Positions 37,433 to 47,030 are shown, numbered from the stretch's first letter. The stretch: 64,000 nucleotides of DNA from Alteromonadaceae bacterium Bs31 (GCA_900177435.1 FXAI01000007.1:229892-293891), one strand, 5' to 3'. Program-made: numbers and translations. Notes: generated by a model not told the origin, from the sequence alone.

Positions 37433-40018
37433 GTGTCCAAAGTCCAACCAAGTCCCATCCTACCCCCAGAACTTATCTACAACCCCACATCGGCGGGGCT
37501 AGATGAAGCATATGGCATTGCCCAGTCTCAACAGCAGGAAGGGCAGTCCCAAAAGCAGAAGGGTGAGCCGCGCCCTCAGTGGCGTTATTTACTCGATAGC
37601 TTAAAGGCCCTCGGGCCTGCAGCGATGATGGACAGGCATGAGAAAGCCCAGCGTATTCTTAGGGACGATGGCGCCACCTATAACATTTACGACGACGAAC
37701 ACAGCCCGAGCCGCACCTGGGGCCTTGACCTTGTTCCCGGTTTAATCAACAGCGAAGAATGGGCTGTTATTGAAAGCGGCCTGCTTGAACGGGCAGAGCT
37801 GTTTAATGCCCTGCTAAAAGATATCTACGGCCCCCGAGAGCTGATTCGCCACGGCGTGATTCCGCCGGAAGCGCTGTTTCTGCACGCTGGCTTTTTGAGA
37901 GCCTGCCATGGCATTGAAACGCCCGGAGAGCATGAGCTTATTCTGCATGCGGTAGATATGGTGCGCACCCAGTCAGGTGAAATGTGTGTACTCACTGACC
38001 GCACTCAGGCTCCCAGCGGCATGGGCTATGCCCTGGAAAACCGCACTGTAATGTCACGGGTATTACCGAGCCTGTTTCGCGATAGCCATGTGCACCGACT
38101 AGCGCCTTTCTTCCAGCGCCTGCGCCAGAAACTCAGCTCACTGTCGGTCAATCACGATCAGCCTCGGGTAGTGCTGCTAACTCCCGGCGCCCACAATGAA
38201 ACCTATTTTGAGCATGCCTATCTCGCCAATTATTTGGGCTTCCCCTTAGTCCAGAGCGGTGACCTGGTAGTGCGCAACGGCTTTGTATGGATGCGCTCTC
38301 TCGACGGCTTAAGCCGTGTTGACGTAATCCTTCGCCGAGTGGATGACTGGTTCTGTGACCCGGTGGAGTTGCGCAACGATTCTCAGTTAGGAGTCGCCAA
38401 CTTACTGGAGGTTGTAAGGGCTGGCCGGGTAGTAATCGCCAACCCACTCGGCTCCGGCGTATTGGAAAACCCCATTCTACTGAAGTACATGCCCGCTATT
38501 AGCAAGGCATTGCTTGGCCGAGAGCCTCGCATACAATCCGTGGCTACCTACTGGTGCGGTGACCCGGAGGATTACAAGTATGTAAGTGCTCACATGGATA
38601 AACTGGTGATAAAGCCCCTCTATCGAGGAACCGGGGAAGTCAGCAAGCGGCTGGTCGATTTAGACGAGGCGGAGCGCGTGAAACTGCTTACACGCCTCAA
38701 AGAAAGACCAGCACATTACGTGGCTCAACCCACCTTATTGCCGGCACACCTGCCAAGCTTTGAGGGCAACAAGCTGGTCCCCCGGCCGGCCATTACCCGC
38801 AGCTTCGCAGTTGCCAGCGACAGCTCCTACACACTCATGCCCGGCGGGCTAACCCGCGTTGGCACCACAGAGGGCGCCTTTGTTATTAGCAGCCAGGCGG
38901 GCTCTCAAAGTAAGGACACCTGGGTAATCGCCTCGGAACCAGAACACAGCCGCGCGTCGGATGTTACTAGCGATGTAAGCAATATTCCCAGCGACACTCA
39001 ATTGATCAGCCTGCCCAGTCGAGTGGTAGAAAACCTGTTTTGGATGGGCCGCTATGCCGAGCGAGCAGAAGCCTCACTGCGCATTTTACGTACCGTATTT
39101 ATGATGCTGAACGGCGAAGAGCTTATTTCAGACCTCAGTCGCAAACACCTGCTCGAAGCCGTAACGGGTATTACAGGAACAGCACCCGGCTTTAAAGATT
39201 GCTCGCAAGAGATTCTAAAAAACCCGGAACAGCAACTGCTGCAAATAGCCAAAGACCCGCATCTCGCAGGCAGTATTCATTTCAGTTTGAACGCCATGCT
39301 GCGCAGTGCCGACGAATCCAAAGAGCTGCTGTCCTCAGATACACTGCGGGTAATTAACGACATTCGAGACGCACTGGAAAACCTCGACTCTGCCCTTACC
39401 GGTGACCTCGGCTCAGCACCGGAAGAAGCCCTGGACCCATTGGTAACGGCACTGATGGCCTTGGCCGGTCTTGCACGAGAAAGTATGGTGCGCGGCATAG
39501 GCTGGCGCTTTATGGAACTTGGCCGACGCATAGAACGCGCCATGCAAACAGTATGCATCATGGAGCACCTGCTATTACCGGTAGTCCCAGAACATGACCA
39601 AAACGCACTGATGGAATCCTTATTGCTCTCCGTTGAAGCCCTGATTTCCTACCGACGCCGCTACCGAGCCAGGATGCAGGTTGCACAAGCCCTGGAATTG
39701 GTAATGCTAGACCCAAGCAACCCCCGCTCTCTTATGTTCCAATTTGAGCAGCTCAAGCGTCATATTGATGCCCTGCCCCGGGCCAAAACCAGCATTGAGC
39801 TCAGTGCCGAGGAGCGCACAGTACTCTCTGGAGAAACAACCATCAGGCTGTCACTGATTAACAAGCTAAGTGAAGTTAGCGATGGCGAACGGCCGGAACT
39901 TTCTGCACTGCTGAAGAAGATTCACGATACCCTTTCGCAGTTAAGCATCGACATCAGCGACAAATATTTCGACCACAGAATTGGCCCACAACAGCTTGTT
40001 CGCAGCAACTGGCAATAA
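37433..40018 (+). CDS. ATP-grasp / alpha-E fusion protein
   Basis: The 861-residue product fuses a circularly permuted ATP-grasp domain (about 60-490: APSGMGYALENRTVMSRVLP, VVLLTPGAHNETYFEHAYLA, DKLVIKPLYRGTGEVSKRL, SQSKDTWVIA) to an alpha-E domain (about 525-855: SRVVENLFWMGRYAERAEAS, GWRFMELGRRIERAMQTV). It is a paralogue of the two preceding separate proteins. The start is GTG at 37433 with only a weak ribosome site; a Gln-rich low-complexity stretch occupies residues 30-45. The next gene begins 14 bases later. Confidence 0.88.
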   Translation: MSKVQPSPILPPELIYNPTSAGLDEAYGIAQSQQQEGQSQKQKGEPRPQWRYLLDSLKALGPAAMMDRHEKAQRILRDDGATYNIYDDEHSPSRTWGLDLVPGLINSEEWAVIESGLLERAELFNALLKDIYGPRELIRHGVIPPEALFLHAGFLRACHGIETPGEHELILHAVDMVRTQSGEMCVLTDRTQAPSGMGYALENRTVMSRVLPSLFRDSHVHRLAPFFQRLRQKLSSLSVNHDQPRVVLLTPGAHNETYFEHAYLANYLGFPLVQSGDLVVRNGFVWMRSLDGLSRVDVILRRVDDWFCDPVELRNDSQLGVANLLEVVRAGRVVIANPLGSGVLENPILLKYMPAISKALLGREPRIQSVATYWCGDPEDYKYVSAHMDKLVIKPLYRGTGEVSKRLVDLDEAERVKLLTRLKERPAHYVAQPTLLPAHLPSFEGNKLVPRPAITRSFAVASDSSYTLMPGGLTRVGTTEGAFVISSQAGSQSKDTWVIASEPEHSRASDVTSDVSNIPSDTQLISLPSRVVENLFWMGRYAERAEASLRILRTVFMMLNGEELISDLSRKHLLEAVTGITGTAPGFKDCSQEILKNPEQQLLQIAKDPHLAGSIHFSLNAMLRSADESKELLSSDTLRVINDIRDALENLDSALTGDLGSAPEEALDPLVTALMALAGLARESMVRGIGWRFMELGRRIERAMQTVCIMEHLLLPVVPEHDQNALMESLLLSVEALISYRRRYRARMQVAQALELVMLDPSNPRSLMFQFEQLKRHIDALPRAKTSIELSAEERTVLSGETTIRLSLINKLSEVSDGERPELSALLKKIHDTLSQLSIDISDKYFDHRIGPQQLVRSNWQ

Positions 40019-40032
40019 AGGTTTGTTAACAC

Positions 40033-40914
40033 GTGAAATACCGAATTCGCCATATTACCGAATACCAATACGCCGACAGAGTTAGCCACTGCTACAATCT
40101 GGCCCACATGATTCCGCGTACCAGCTTGAGACAAACCTGTGACCGCAGCCAGGTAAAGGTAGCACCTCACCCGGCGTTTACCTCTCGCAGAGAAGACTAT
40201 TTTGGCAACCAGGCCTTTCACTTTGAAATTCAGCGCCCACACGAAAAGTTAATTATTACCAGTGAAAGCGATGTGGAGGTGGGCTCACAGCGCAGTGGCA
40301 TCAACCTCGATTTCGGCATCACCTGTAGTGAAGCACTTGAACTTTTGGAGAGCTCCAAAGATGACGAAGTATTGTTGGCCAGAGAATTTATACTCGACTC
40401 CCCAATGGTACGCGCCACAAAAGCGCTCAGGGCCTACGCCGAGCCCTCCTTCACTGATGATCGCCCACTGCTGTCTGCGGTTGCCAACTTAACAAAACGG
40501 ATCTTTGAAGAATTTGAGTACTGCCCGGAGAGCACCACAGTAGCTACCCCCCTCGACGAAGTAATGGCGAACCGAAAAGGCGTTTGCCAGGATTTTGCCC
40601 ATTTGCAAGTGGGCTGTTTGAGAGCAATGGGCTTCCCGGCAAAATACGTATCCGGCTATATCGAAACACTACCGCCTCCAGGGCAAGAAAAACTGGTGGG
40701 CTCCGATGCATCCCACGCCTGGATTTCTGTTTACTCCCCAAGGGAAGGCTGGTTTGAGTTTGACCCCACCAATAACCAGATATGCGGCGAGCAACACATT
40801 ATCACTGCCTGGGGAAGGGATTATTTCGATGTTACCCCCTTGCGCGGTGTCATTTTTGGCGGTGGAGAAAACCCTATTTTAAGTGTGTCTGTGGATGTGG
40901 CACGCCTGGCTTGA
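40033..40914 (+). CDS. Transglutaminase-like cysteine protease family protein
   Basis: The 293-residue cytoplasmic protein has a bacterial transglutaminase N-terminal region (KYRIRHITEYQYADRVSHCY) and a core with the full triad C185 (GVCQDFAH), H228 (ASHAWISVY) and D244 (EFDPTNN). Such enzymes either hydrolyse or cross-link isopeptides and are the standing partners of ATP-grasp/alpha-E genes. It starts with GTG at 40033, 14 bases after the fusion gene, and completes the second module. Confidence 0.9.
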   Translation: MKYRIRHITEYQYADRVSHCYNLAHMIPRTSLRQTCDRSQVKVAPHPAFTSRREDYFGNQAFHFEIQRPHEKLIITSESDVEVGSQRSGINLDFGITCSEALELLESSKDDEVLLAREFILDSPMVRATKALRAYAEPSFTDDRPLLSAVANLTKRIFEEFEYCPESTTVATPLDEVMANRKGVCQDFAHLQVGCLRAMGFPAKYVSGYIETLPPPGQEKLVGSDASHAWISVYSPREGWFEFDPTNNQICGEQHIITAWGRDYFDVTPLRGVIFGGGENPILSVSVDVARLA

Positions 40915-41121
40915 AGCTCCGCATAAAGCCGAATTTTTAGGCCACATGCGTGTACTTGTATTTCAGTGTCGCCCCTTTATTCCTAGGACTATAAATAAAC
41001 ACAAAAGCTACATCACTGAAATTTATAGTGTCCATTGACATTGACCTCTATCAACGGCGCGCCGCGATAAAACGCGTAAAGTGGCGTCACTTAATATTTC
41101 GGTTTAAATAAGGTATCAACC

Positions 41122-42405
41122 ATGAAAAATCGCTGGCTAATCGCCTTGTCTGCTGTCGGCGTTCACGCCTCTATCGGGTCAGTTTATGCATTCAGTGTGT
41201 TTAAAAAACCACTGGGTCAATTGCTGGAGAACGCTTCCAATAACGAAATCGCCTGGACTTTCAGTTTCGCGATTTTCTTCCTTGGCTTGTCGGCCGCCAT
41301 TATGGGGCACTTCGTTGAGAAGCACGGTCCTCGCAAGTCCGGTATGCTCGCAGCCACCTTCTTCGGTGGAGGGCTTTTGATTGCCGGTCTCGGAGCCACA
41401 CTCGAAAACCTTTATATCATTTGGCTCGGTTACGGTGTACTCGGTGGTATCGGCCTGGGTATCGGCTATATCACACCAGTATCGACACTGGTTAAGTGGT
41501 TCCCGGATCGTCGCGGTCTGGCAACTGGCCTTGCTATCATGGGTTTCGGCTTTGGCGCGATGGTAGGTGGCCCGGTGTTCAACTTCATCATCGAATCTTT
41601 CGGTGTTGAGAACGGCGGTATCGCCAACACCTGGTTCATCATGGGTGTCGTTTATTTGATTGTAATGTTTGCTTCTGCGTCTTACCTGGAGCGACCTCCT
41701 GAAGGCTGGATGCCAGAAGGCATGAAAGCTGCCGTAGCCGCTGGCACCAAAAAAGTGGTTGACGACCTAACACAACAAACAGCCAACGAAGCCGTTAAAA
41801 CCGGTCCTTTCTGGGGCTTGTGGATAATGATGTTTATCAACATCAGTTGCGGTATTGGTGTTATTTACTCTGCATCGCCACTTGCACAGGAAAGTATTGG
41901 CCTTTCTCCTGCCGAAGCGGCTGCCATTGTGGGTTTGATGTCGCTGTTTAATGGCCTGGGTCGTATCGGTTGGGCCTCCTTCTCCGATATTATCGGTCGT
42001 GGCAATACTTACATGACCTTCTTCATTTTACAGATCGCCGCTTTCTGGCTGCTGCCAAATATCACCAGCGTCATCATGTTCCAAGTTGTGCTTTACGCTA
42101 TCCTCACTTGCTACGGTGGCGGTTTCGCAACTTTACCAGCCTTTATTGGTGACCTTTTCGGCACCAAGCAACTCGGTGCAATCCACGGCTATGTACTCAC
42201 CGCCTGGGCAATGGCTGGTCTTGCGGGGCCACAAATCACGGCTTACCTAAGAACCGTGACGGGCTCCTACGAAACAACCCTGTATATTTTTGCCGGAGCC
42301 TTTGTTATCGCACTCATAGTTTCAGTGCTGATGAAAGCGTACATCACGCGTGCGACTAATCGTAAATCGGAGGAAGAAACTGCTTCGGTTGCGGTAGCCA
42401 GCTAA
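41122..42405 (+). CDS. OFA-family major facilitator transporter
   Basis: The 427-residue inner-membrane protein has about 12 membrane segments. The first half has HASIGSVYAFSVFKKPLG and the conserved GIGLGIGYITPVSTLVKWFP plus DRRGLATGLAIMGFG, which mark the OFA (oxalate:formate antiporter-like) branch. A soluble loop at about 195-230 links the halves. OFA members carry small carboxylates; oxalate cannot be assumed as no oxalate genes are nearby. It is monocistronic with its own terminator. Confidence 0.87.
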   Translation: MKNRWLIALSAVGVHASIGSVYAFSVFKKPLGQLLENASNNEIAWTFSFAIFFLGLSAAIMGHFVEKHGPRKSGMLAATFFGGGLLIAGLGATLENLYIIWLGYGVLGGIGLGIGYITPVSTLVKWFPDRRGLATGLAIMGFGFGAMVGGPVFNFIIESFGVENGGIANTWFIMGVVYLIVMFASASYLERPPEGWMPEGMKAAVAAGTKKVVDDLTQQTANEAVKTGPFWGLWIMMFINISCGIGVIYSASPLAQESIGLSPAEAAAIVGLMSLFNGLGRIGWASFSDIIGRGNTYMTFFILQIAAFWLLPNITSVIMFQVVLYAILTCYGGGFATLPAFIGDLFGTKQLGAIHGYVLTAWAMAGLAGPQITAYLRTVTGSYETTLYIFAGAFVIALIVSVLMKAYITRATNRKSEEETASVAVAS

Positions 42406-42430
42406 ATAAAACGTGGCTCACCCCAAACAA

Positions 42431-42460
42431 AAAAACGGCGTCTTAATGACGCCGTTTTTT
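42431..42460. terminator. Terminator after the OFA transporter
   Basis: Arms AAAAACGGCGTC and GACGCCGTTTTTT enclose a five-base loop. Flanking A and T runs make it bidirectional, serving the transporter and perhaps the convergent xylanase gene. Confidence 0.92.
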
Positions 42461-42498
42461 ATTGCTGGATTCTCAATATTGCAGTAATACGTGTATTG

Positions 42499-43662
42499 TT
42501 AAAGAGCCTGTTTTTTCAATCCTTTAATCGCGTGGTAACACGGTTTTCTTCGATACTCTCTATCGAACAGTAAAGGGTAGTTAGTTCGCCCTTTCACGGG
42601 AAAATCATTTTTCCATGACTCGTGATCAGCAACACCCCAAAACGTTATCCTCTCAATGCTCTCACGATATTTTAAAAACAGCTTAAAGAATTGCACGTAG
42701 CGCTCATTCATCTGCTTTTCAATGTCAGCGGGCAATCCTTTACTGTAGGGATTTAATTCATCGGAGTATTCAAAGCTTGTGGAAATTTCTGCCCCCATAA
42801 AGTCCCAGGCTGCAGGCAGAACATCCATTTCCAATTCACTGATATGAATTCGCATCCCTGCTGCAGCATAAGCTTTAAGGCTGGCTTCAAACTGATGGAT
42901 CTCTGGGTAGCTCAAACCCACATGCCCTTGCATACCAATGCCCTGTATCGGCGTGCCGCGCTTTTTCTGCTTCTTCAGATAATCAAGTAAAAACGCTCGC
43001 TTGTCGGGCGAATGCATGTTGTAGTCATTGTAATAAAGGTGTGCCGAGGGGTCAGCATTATGGGCCATTCGAAAAGCTTTCTCGGCATAGTCTTCACCAA
43101 TAATCTGGTACCAGGGGCTCTTGCGCCAACCTTTGTCTTCGTCAACGGCTTCGTTCAACACCTCCCAAGCATCTATGCGACCTTTGTATCGGCCAACGCA
43201 GGTGTTGATGTGTTTTTCCATCCGCTCCAGTAATTGTTTGCGAGAGGCTGGCTTGCCCTTACTGTTTTTGAAAACCCACTCCGGTATCTGAGAGTGCCAC
43301 ACCAACACATGCCCACAGATGTACATATTTTGCTGCGTTCCATATTCAATGAACGCATCGGGTATGGCCCAGTTCCAGCTGTTCTCCTTTGGCTGCACCC
43401 GTTCCCACTTCATGTCGTTTTCCAGCGTGATGGCGTTAAACTCTCGGCTGACAAGGGGTTCGAGTATGGGATCTTTTTTAGTTTCAAAGCGTTCGCTACT
43501 GAGTGCTGCACCAATACGAAAATCGTCTTGGAAAACATCTTTCAAACCGGTTTCTTCCAATGCCTTGGCAAAGGCTTTTAATTTAAGATTAGACAGCAAA
43601 AGCGCACTTGCGGTAGCGCCTGCTGCAAACTGTCTGCGTGATAGCGGCATATGTTCTCTCAT
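42499..43662 (-). CDS. GH10 endo-beta-1,4-xylanase with Tat-type signal
   Basis: GH10 enzymes cut the xylan backbone with retention of configuration. From the ATG at 43660-43662 the product is 387 residues: a twin-arginine-like signal (PLSRRQFAAG, then a hydrophobic stretch), then the TIM barrel with GHVLVWHSQIPEW, acid/base E171 in WEVLNEAVDE and nucleophile E276 in HISELEMDV, ending WGVADHESWKNDFP. The ATG at 43648-43650 is an alternative start. No carbohydrate-binding module or polyserine linker is attached, so the enzyme may be periplasmic. The frame is open for 62 more codons upstream across a tandem repeat, but that part looks non-coding. Confidence 0.92.
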   Translation of the reverse strand: MREHMPLSRRQFAAGATASALLLSNLKLKAFAKALEETGLKDVFQDDFRIGAALSSERFETKKDPILEPLVSREFNAITLENDMKWERVQPKENSWNWAIPDAFIEYGTQQNMYICGHVLVWHSQIPEWVFKNSKGKPASRKQLLERMEKHINTCVGRYKGRIDAWEVLNEAVDEDKGWRKSPWYQIIGEDYAEKAFRMAHNADPSAHLYYNDYNMHSPDKRAFLLDYLKKQKKRGTPIQGIGMQGHVGLSYPEIHQFEASLKAYAAAGMRIHISELEMDVLPAAWDFMGAEISTSFEYSDELNPYSKGLPADIEKQMNERYVQFFKLFLKYRESIERITFWGVADHESWKNDFPVKGRTNYPLLFDREYRRKPCYHAIKGLKKQAL

Positions 43663-43715
43663 ATTGTTATTCTTAGTGAAAAGATTTTCGAGTATATACC
43701 CATATTCAACACACA

Positions 43716-43749
43716 AAAAACCCCTGCATGGCTCGACCACACAGGGGTT
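43716..43749 (-). terminator. Terminator after grxD (minus strand)
   Basis: On the minus strand AACCCCTG pairs with CAGGGGTT around a 15-base loop and is followed by a T-run. It lies downstream of grxD and upstream of the xylanase, so the two leftward genes are transcribed separately. Confidence 0.85.
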
Positions 43750-43771
43750 CATTGATAGGGTTTTACTCTTT

Positions 43772-43819
43772 AAGCCATTGCTTAAGCCATTGCTCAAGCC
43801 ATTGCTCAAGCCATTGCGA
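43772..43819. repeat. Tandem 12-bp repeat, four copies
   Basis: Four head-to-tail copies of AAGCCATTGCTY (last copy ends CGA) lie between grxD and its terminator. Each unit contains the complement of CAATGGCTT, and in one frame the repeat would read as Asn-Gly-Leu-Ser. Copy number could vary by slippage. Confidence 0.85.
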
Positions 43820-43908
43820 TAGAGCAATACTATTAAGCCGCCAGTCAAAGAAGTGATTAATCACCTATTTGATTGTCTGGCAGTTTTTGTATCTACCCCT
43901 GGCGAGGC

Positions 43909-44250
43909 TTATTCGGCGCTGCCTTCGCTATCATCCTCTGGGGCTGCAGCTTCAATAATAGGTTTCAGTTCTCCGCTCTCGTGCATCTCCGTAATAATGT
44001 CGCAACCGCCTACCAGCTCACCTTTCACCCACAACTGCGGGAAGGTCGGCCAATTAGCGTATTTCGGCAAATGCTCACGAATATCAGGGTTTGTCAGCAC
44101 ATCCACAAACGCAAAGCGCTTGCCACAGGCCATAACCGCCTGCGATGCACGCATAGAAAACCCGCATTGCGGCGCATTGGGAGAGCCTTTCATATAAAGA
44201 ATAACCGCGTTATCTTCGATCTGGCTCTTGATGGTATCCATTATTGCCAT
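43909..44250 (-). CDS. grxD: Monothiol glutaredoxin
   Basis: The 113-residue product has the CGFS active site in APQCGFSMRASQ (C at about 28), with GSPNAPQ before it and WPTFPQLWVKGELVGGCDI after it, the Grx4/GrxD pattern. CGFS glutaredoxins hold a glutathione-bridged [2Fe-2S] cluster and pass it to target proteins. The C-terminal tail is acidic (PEDDSEGSAE). It starts at 44248-44250 and is followed by a tandem repeat and a terminator. Confidence 0.95.
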   Translation of the reverse strand: MAIMDTIKSQIEDNAVILYMKGSPNAPQCGFSMRASQAVMACGKRFAFVDVLTNPDIREHLPKYANWPTFPQLWVKGELVGGCDIITEMHESGELKPIIEAAAPEDDSEGSAE

Positions 44251-44325
44251 ACAGTATTAACCTCATCTATACCTAGTAATCTACTCAGGTATTGTACCCC
44301 AGCCCCATCATTATGTGCAGTGCCG

Positions 44326-44595
44326 CTATTTCTGTTTGGCAACCCAGCGCACGTGCCGGGCAATTGCCCTATCATTACGCAGCGCCTCGAGCGTACTGAA
44401 ATTTCTGGATAGCGAAACTTCATCATAAATATCATGAATTCCATTGTGGCATTTGCGACAAACAGATATTCCCCGATTTAGCTCTTCGCGGCTGTAGTTC
44501 TTCCTGTAGTGATTGCGCCTATGCAATTTACGCGGAATCAGGTGGTGGAATGTCAGTAGCGCTTGCCGCTCACACAGAACACATTTCCCCATCAT
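44326..44595 (-). CDS. HNH-type zinc protein
   Basis: The product, 89 residues from the ATG at 44593-44595, has CVLCERQ, TFHHLIPRKLHRRNHY and VCRKCHNGIHDIYD, i.e. two CxxC pairs and histidines arranged as an HNH endonuclease-like zinc fold. A start two codons later or 29 codons earlier is also possible; the earlier part overlaps the argD leader and has no conserved features. Many such free-standing small HNH proteins lack a known role. It is upstream of grxD on the same strand. Confidence 0.7.
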   Translation of the reverse strand: MMGKCVLCERQALLTFHHLIPRKLHRRNHYRKNYSREELNRGISVCRKCHNGIHDIYDEVSLSRNFSTLEALRNDRAIARHVRWVAKQK

Positions 44596-44695
44596 TTCAC
44601 CGAACCCTAATACCCTGAACGTGTATTTGTCACTGTTTGCAAGCTTGACCAGAATTTCACTAAGATACGCACAAAATCCCAATTTGGACCGCGAT

Positions 44696-44722
44696 TTTAC
44701 AAAGCTGCGGTTTGTTTATAGA
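44696..44722 (+). promoter_or_regulatory. Possible argD promoter
   Basis: TTTACA (44696-44701) and TATAGA (44717-44722) are separated by 15 bases, slightly short for sigma70. A start near 44730 would place the hairpin at 44735 at the very beginning of the transcript. No clear ArgR site was recognised. Confidence 0.35.
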
Positions 44723-44734
44723 ATGATCGTTCAA

Positions 44735-44765
44735 CAGGCAGCTCTCGCTGCCTGTTTTGTTTTTT
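44735..44765 (+). terminator. Terminator-like hairpin in the argD leader
   Basis: CAGGCAGC and GCTGCCTG enclose a TCTC loop and are followed by TTTTGTTTTTT. It is a full intrinsic terminator for rightward transcription, but no rightward gene lies within 2.3 kb upstream; argD starts 36 bases later. It therefore looks like an attenuator or a barrier against antisense read-through. Confidence 0.75.
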
Positions 44766-44801
44766 AGGCCCGGCAATTTAATTTCTCGGTTTGGAGCTAG
44801 C

Positions 44802-45965
44802 ATGTCTACGTCGGCAATTATGAATACATATGGAGAAAGAACAACTACCCTCACCAGGGGCGAAGGCCCTTATTTGTGGGACAGTAACGGTACGCGCTAT
44901 CTGGATGCGCTGTCTGGCATAGCTGTGTGCGGGCTAGGCTACAACTACCCGGCCGTTACACGCGCCATATGTGAACAGGCAGAAAAACTCGTCCACTGCT
45001 CGAACCTGTACATCATTGAACCACAACAAGCGCTGGGCAATTTACTGGTGGAATTATCCGGCATGGAGAGGGTTTTCTTTTCCAATTCCGGCGCAGAGGC
45101 CAACGAAGCCGCATTAAAAATTGCTCGCAAATACGGCCAGCAAAAAGGCATCAAGGCGCCTGAGGTAATTACCGCCGATAAAAGCTTCCACGGAAGAACA
45201 TTGGCCACCTTATCGGCCACTGGCAATCAGAAAGTTAAAAACGGTTTTGAGCCATTGGTAAGTGGTTTTGTGCACGTTAGCTATAACGATATAAACGCAA
45301 TTAAGGCAGCCGCCACAGAAAATACCGTTGCCATAATGGTTGAACCCATTCAGGGTGAAGGCGGAATTAACATTCCTGCAGACGATTATTTGAACCAGCT
45401 ACGCGATCTCTGTGATGAGAAGGGCTGGCTGTTAATGCTCGATGAAATTCAAAGCGGAAACGGGCGAACAGGCGAATTTTTTGCATACCAGCATAACAAA
45501 ATCAAACCCGACGTGGTCACGACAGCAAAGGGCCTGGGTAACGGGGTTCCCATTGGAGCCTGCCTCGCACGTGGCGCCGCTGCCGAAATCCTACAGCCGG
45601 GTAATCACGGCTCCACTTTTGGCGGCAACCCATTGGTATGCGCAGCGGCGCTGGCAGCCACCAAGGCCCTGGTGGATGAAAAGCTGATAGCAAGAGCTGC
45701 GACACTCAGTACAATTATGTTAGAGAGCCTTAAAACCCAACTTAAAGACTCTACAAAAGTTGCTGATATTCGAGGCAAGGGAATGATGTTTGGCATACAG
45801 CTAAATCGAGATTGCGCTGAACTGGTTGAAAAAGCCAAAGCCAAACACTTGCTACTAAACGTCACAGCAGGCTCCACTATTCGTTTGCTACCCCCCCTGA
45901 TTATTAGCGATGAACAGGCACAAACTATCGTAGATACGGTTGTGCAACTCATCGAAGAGTTTTGA
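44802..45965 (+). CDS. argD: Acetylornithine / succinyldiaminopimelate aminotransferase
   Basis: ArgD makes N-acetylornithine in arginine synthesis and often also serves lysine synthesis. The 387-residue PLP enzyme has the cofactor lysine in [37 protein letters not shown] and a [20 protein letters not shown] segment, the class III aminotransferase pattern. The start at 44802 has TTGGAGC upstream and matches homologues; the frame is open 15 codons further upstream. It is followed two bases later by argF. Confidence 0.93.
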   Translation: MSTSAIMNTYGERTTTLTRGEGPYLWDSNGTRYLDALSGIAVCGLGYNYPAVTRAICEQAEKLVHCSNLYIIEPQQALGNLLVELSGMERVFFSNSGAEANEAALKIARKYGQQKGIKAPEVITADKSFHGRTLATLSATGNQKVKNGFEPLVSGFVHVSYNDINAIKAAATENTVAIMVEPIQGEGGINIPADDYLNQLRDLCDEKGWLLMLDEIQSGNGRTGEFFAYQHNKIKPDVVTTAKGLGNGVPIGACLARGAAAEILQPGNHGSTFGGNPLVCAAALAATKALVDEKLIARAATLSTIMLESLKTQLKDSTKVADIRGKGMMFGIQLNRDCAELVEKAKAKHLLLNVTAGSTIRLLPPLIISDEQAQTIVDTVVQLIEEF

Positions 45966-45967
45966 TT

Positions 45968-46888
45968 ATGGCTAACAGAACCAGACACTTTTTAACACTG
46001 CTCGATTTAAGTGCCGATGAACTAAAGCACGTGATAGAGCAAGCTATCGCACGAAAAAAAGCCCTCAAGCAAGGCGAAATATTCGAGCCCTTCAAAAATA
46101 AAGTGCTGGGCATGGTGTTCGAAAAGTCCTCAACGCGTACGCGTGTTTCTTTTGAAGCCGGTATGACTCAGCTCGGCGGCAGCGCCATCTTTTTATCCTC
46201 CAGGGACACGCAGCTAGGCAGAGGTGAACCCGTCGAAGATTCCGCGCGAGTGCTATCACGCATGGTGGACATCGTGATGATTCGAACCTTCGCACATAAT
46301 ATTGTTGAACGCTTTGCTCAATACTCATCGGTTCCGGTTATTAATGCCCTCACAGATGATTTTCATCCCTGCCAGCTACTTGCCGATATTCAAACCTACG
46401 TCGAGCATCGCGGCAGCCCTGCGGGCAAAGTCGTTACCTGGATTGGTGATGGTAACAATATGTGTCAGTCCTATATCAATGCTGCCAGACTGTGTGACTT
46501 TGAACTGCGTATTGCCTGCCCGGAAGGCTATGCCCCCAACCCCGAACTGGTAAAATTGAATGCCGACCGCGTTCAAGTGCTAAGTGACCCCAAGCAGGCA
46601 GTGAAAAATGCCGACTGGGTGGTTACTGACGTCTGGGCCAGCATGGGCCAGGAGCAGGAGCAAAAACAGCGTGAAAAGCAGTTTGGCGGTTTTCAGGTGA
46701 ATCACGAGTTAATGAGTGAAGCCAATAAAGACGCCTTGTTTATGCACTGCTTACCCGCCCACCGTGGAGAGGAAGTGAGCGCGGAGCTCATTGAGGACGA
46801 GCAAATATCCGTGGTGTGGGACGAAGCGGAAAACCGCCTGCACGCACAAAAAGCACTGATGGTATTTTTGCACGAGCAGAGCCGCTAA
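45968..46888 (+). CDS. argF: Ornithine carbamoyltransferase
   Basis: Makes citrulline from ornithine and carbamoyl phosphate. The 306-residue product has [10 protein letters not shown] (carbamoyl phosphate site), FHPCQLLAD, and [10 protein letters not shown], the anabolic OTC signatures. The ATG at 45968-45970 follows the argD stop by two bases. This argD-argF pair is common in Pseudomonas-like genomes. Confidence 0.95.
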   Translation: MANRTRHFLTLLDLSADELKHVIEQAIARKKALKQGEIFEPFKNKVLGMVFEKSSTRTRVSFEAGMTQLGGSAIFLSSRDTQLGRGEPVEDSARVLSRMVDIVMIRTFAHNIVERFAQYSSVPVINALTDDFHPCQLLADIQTYVEHRGSPAGKVVTWIGDGNNMCQSYINAARLCDFELRIACPEGYAPNPELVKLNADRVQVLSDPKQAVKNADWVVTDVWASMGQEQEQKQREKQFGGFQVNHELMSEANKDALFMHCLPAHRGEEVSAELIEDEQISVVWDEAENRLHAQKALMVFLHEQSR

Positions 46889-47030
46889 GCCGACGATCAA
46901 CGCAGCCGGTGCACGTCACTTTTTCTGAGCGTACTGGCAAATAACGGGGTTCTATTAAAATCCTGCTTAAGGTACTACTGTAAGTAAATACTTAAAACTT
47001 ACTGCTTAAAAAGCTACTACTAAAAGCGCA

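Noticed and set aside
43663..43848. N-terminal extension of the xylanase reading through the tandem repeat
   Set aside because: It would place 62 low-complexity residues before the Tat-type signal and crosses the grxD terminator; it is better seen as non-coding.
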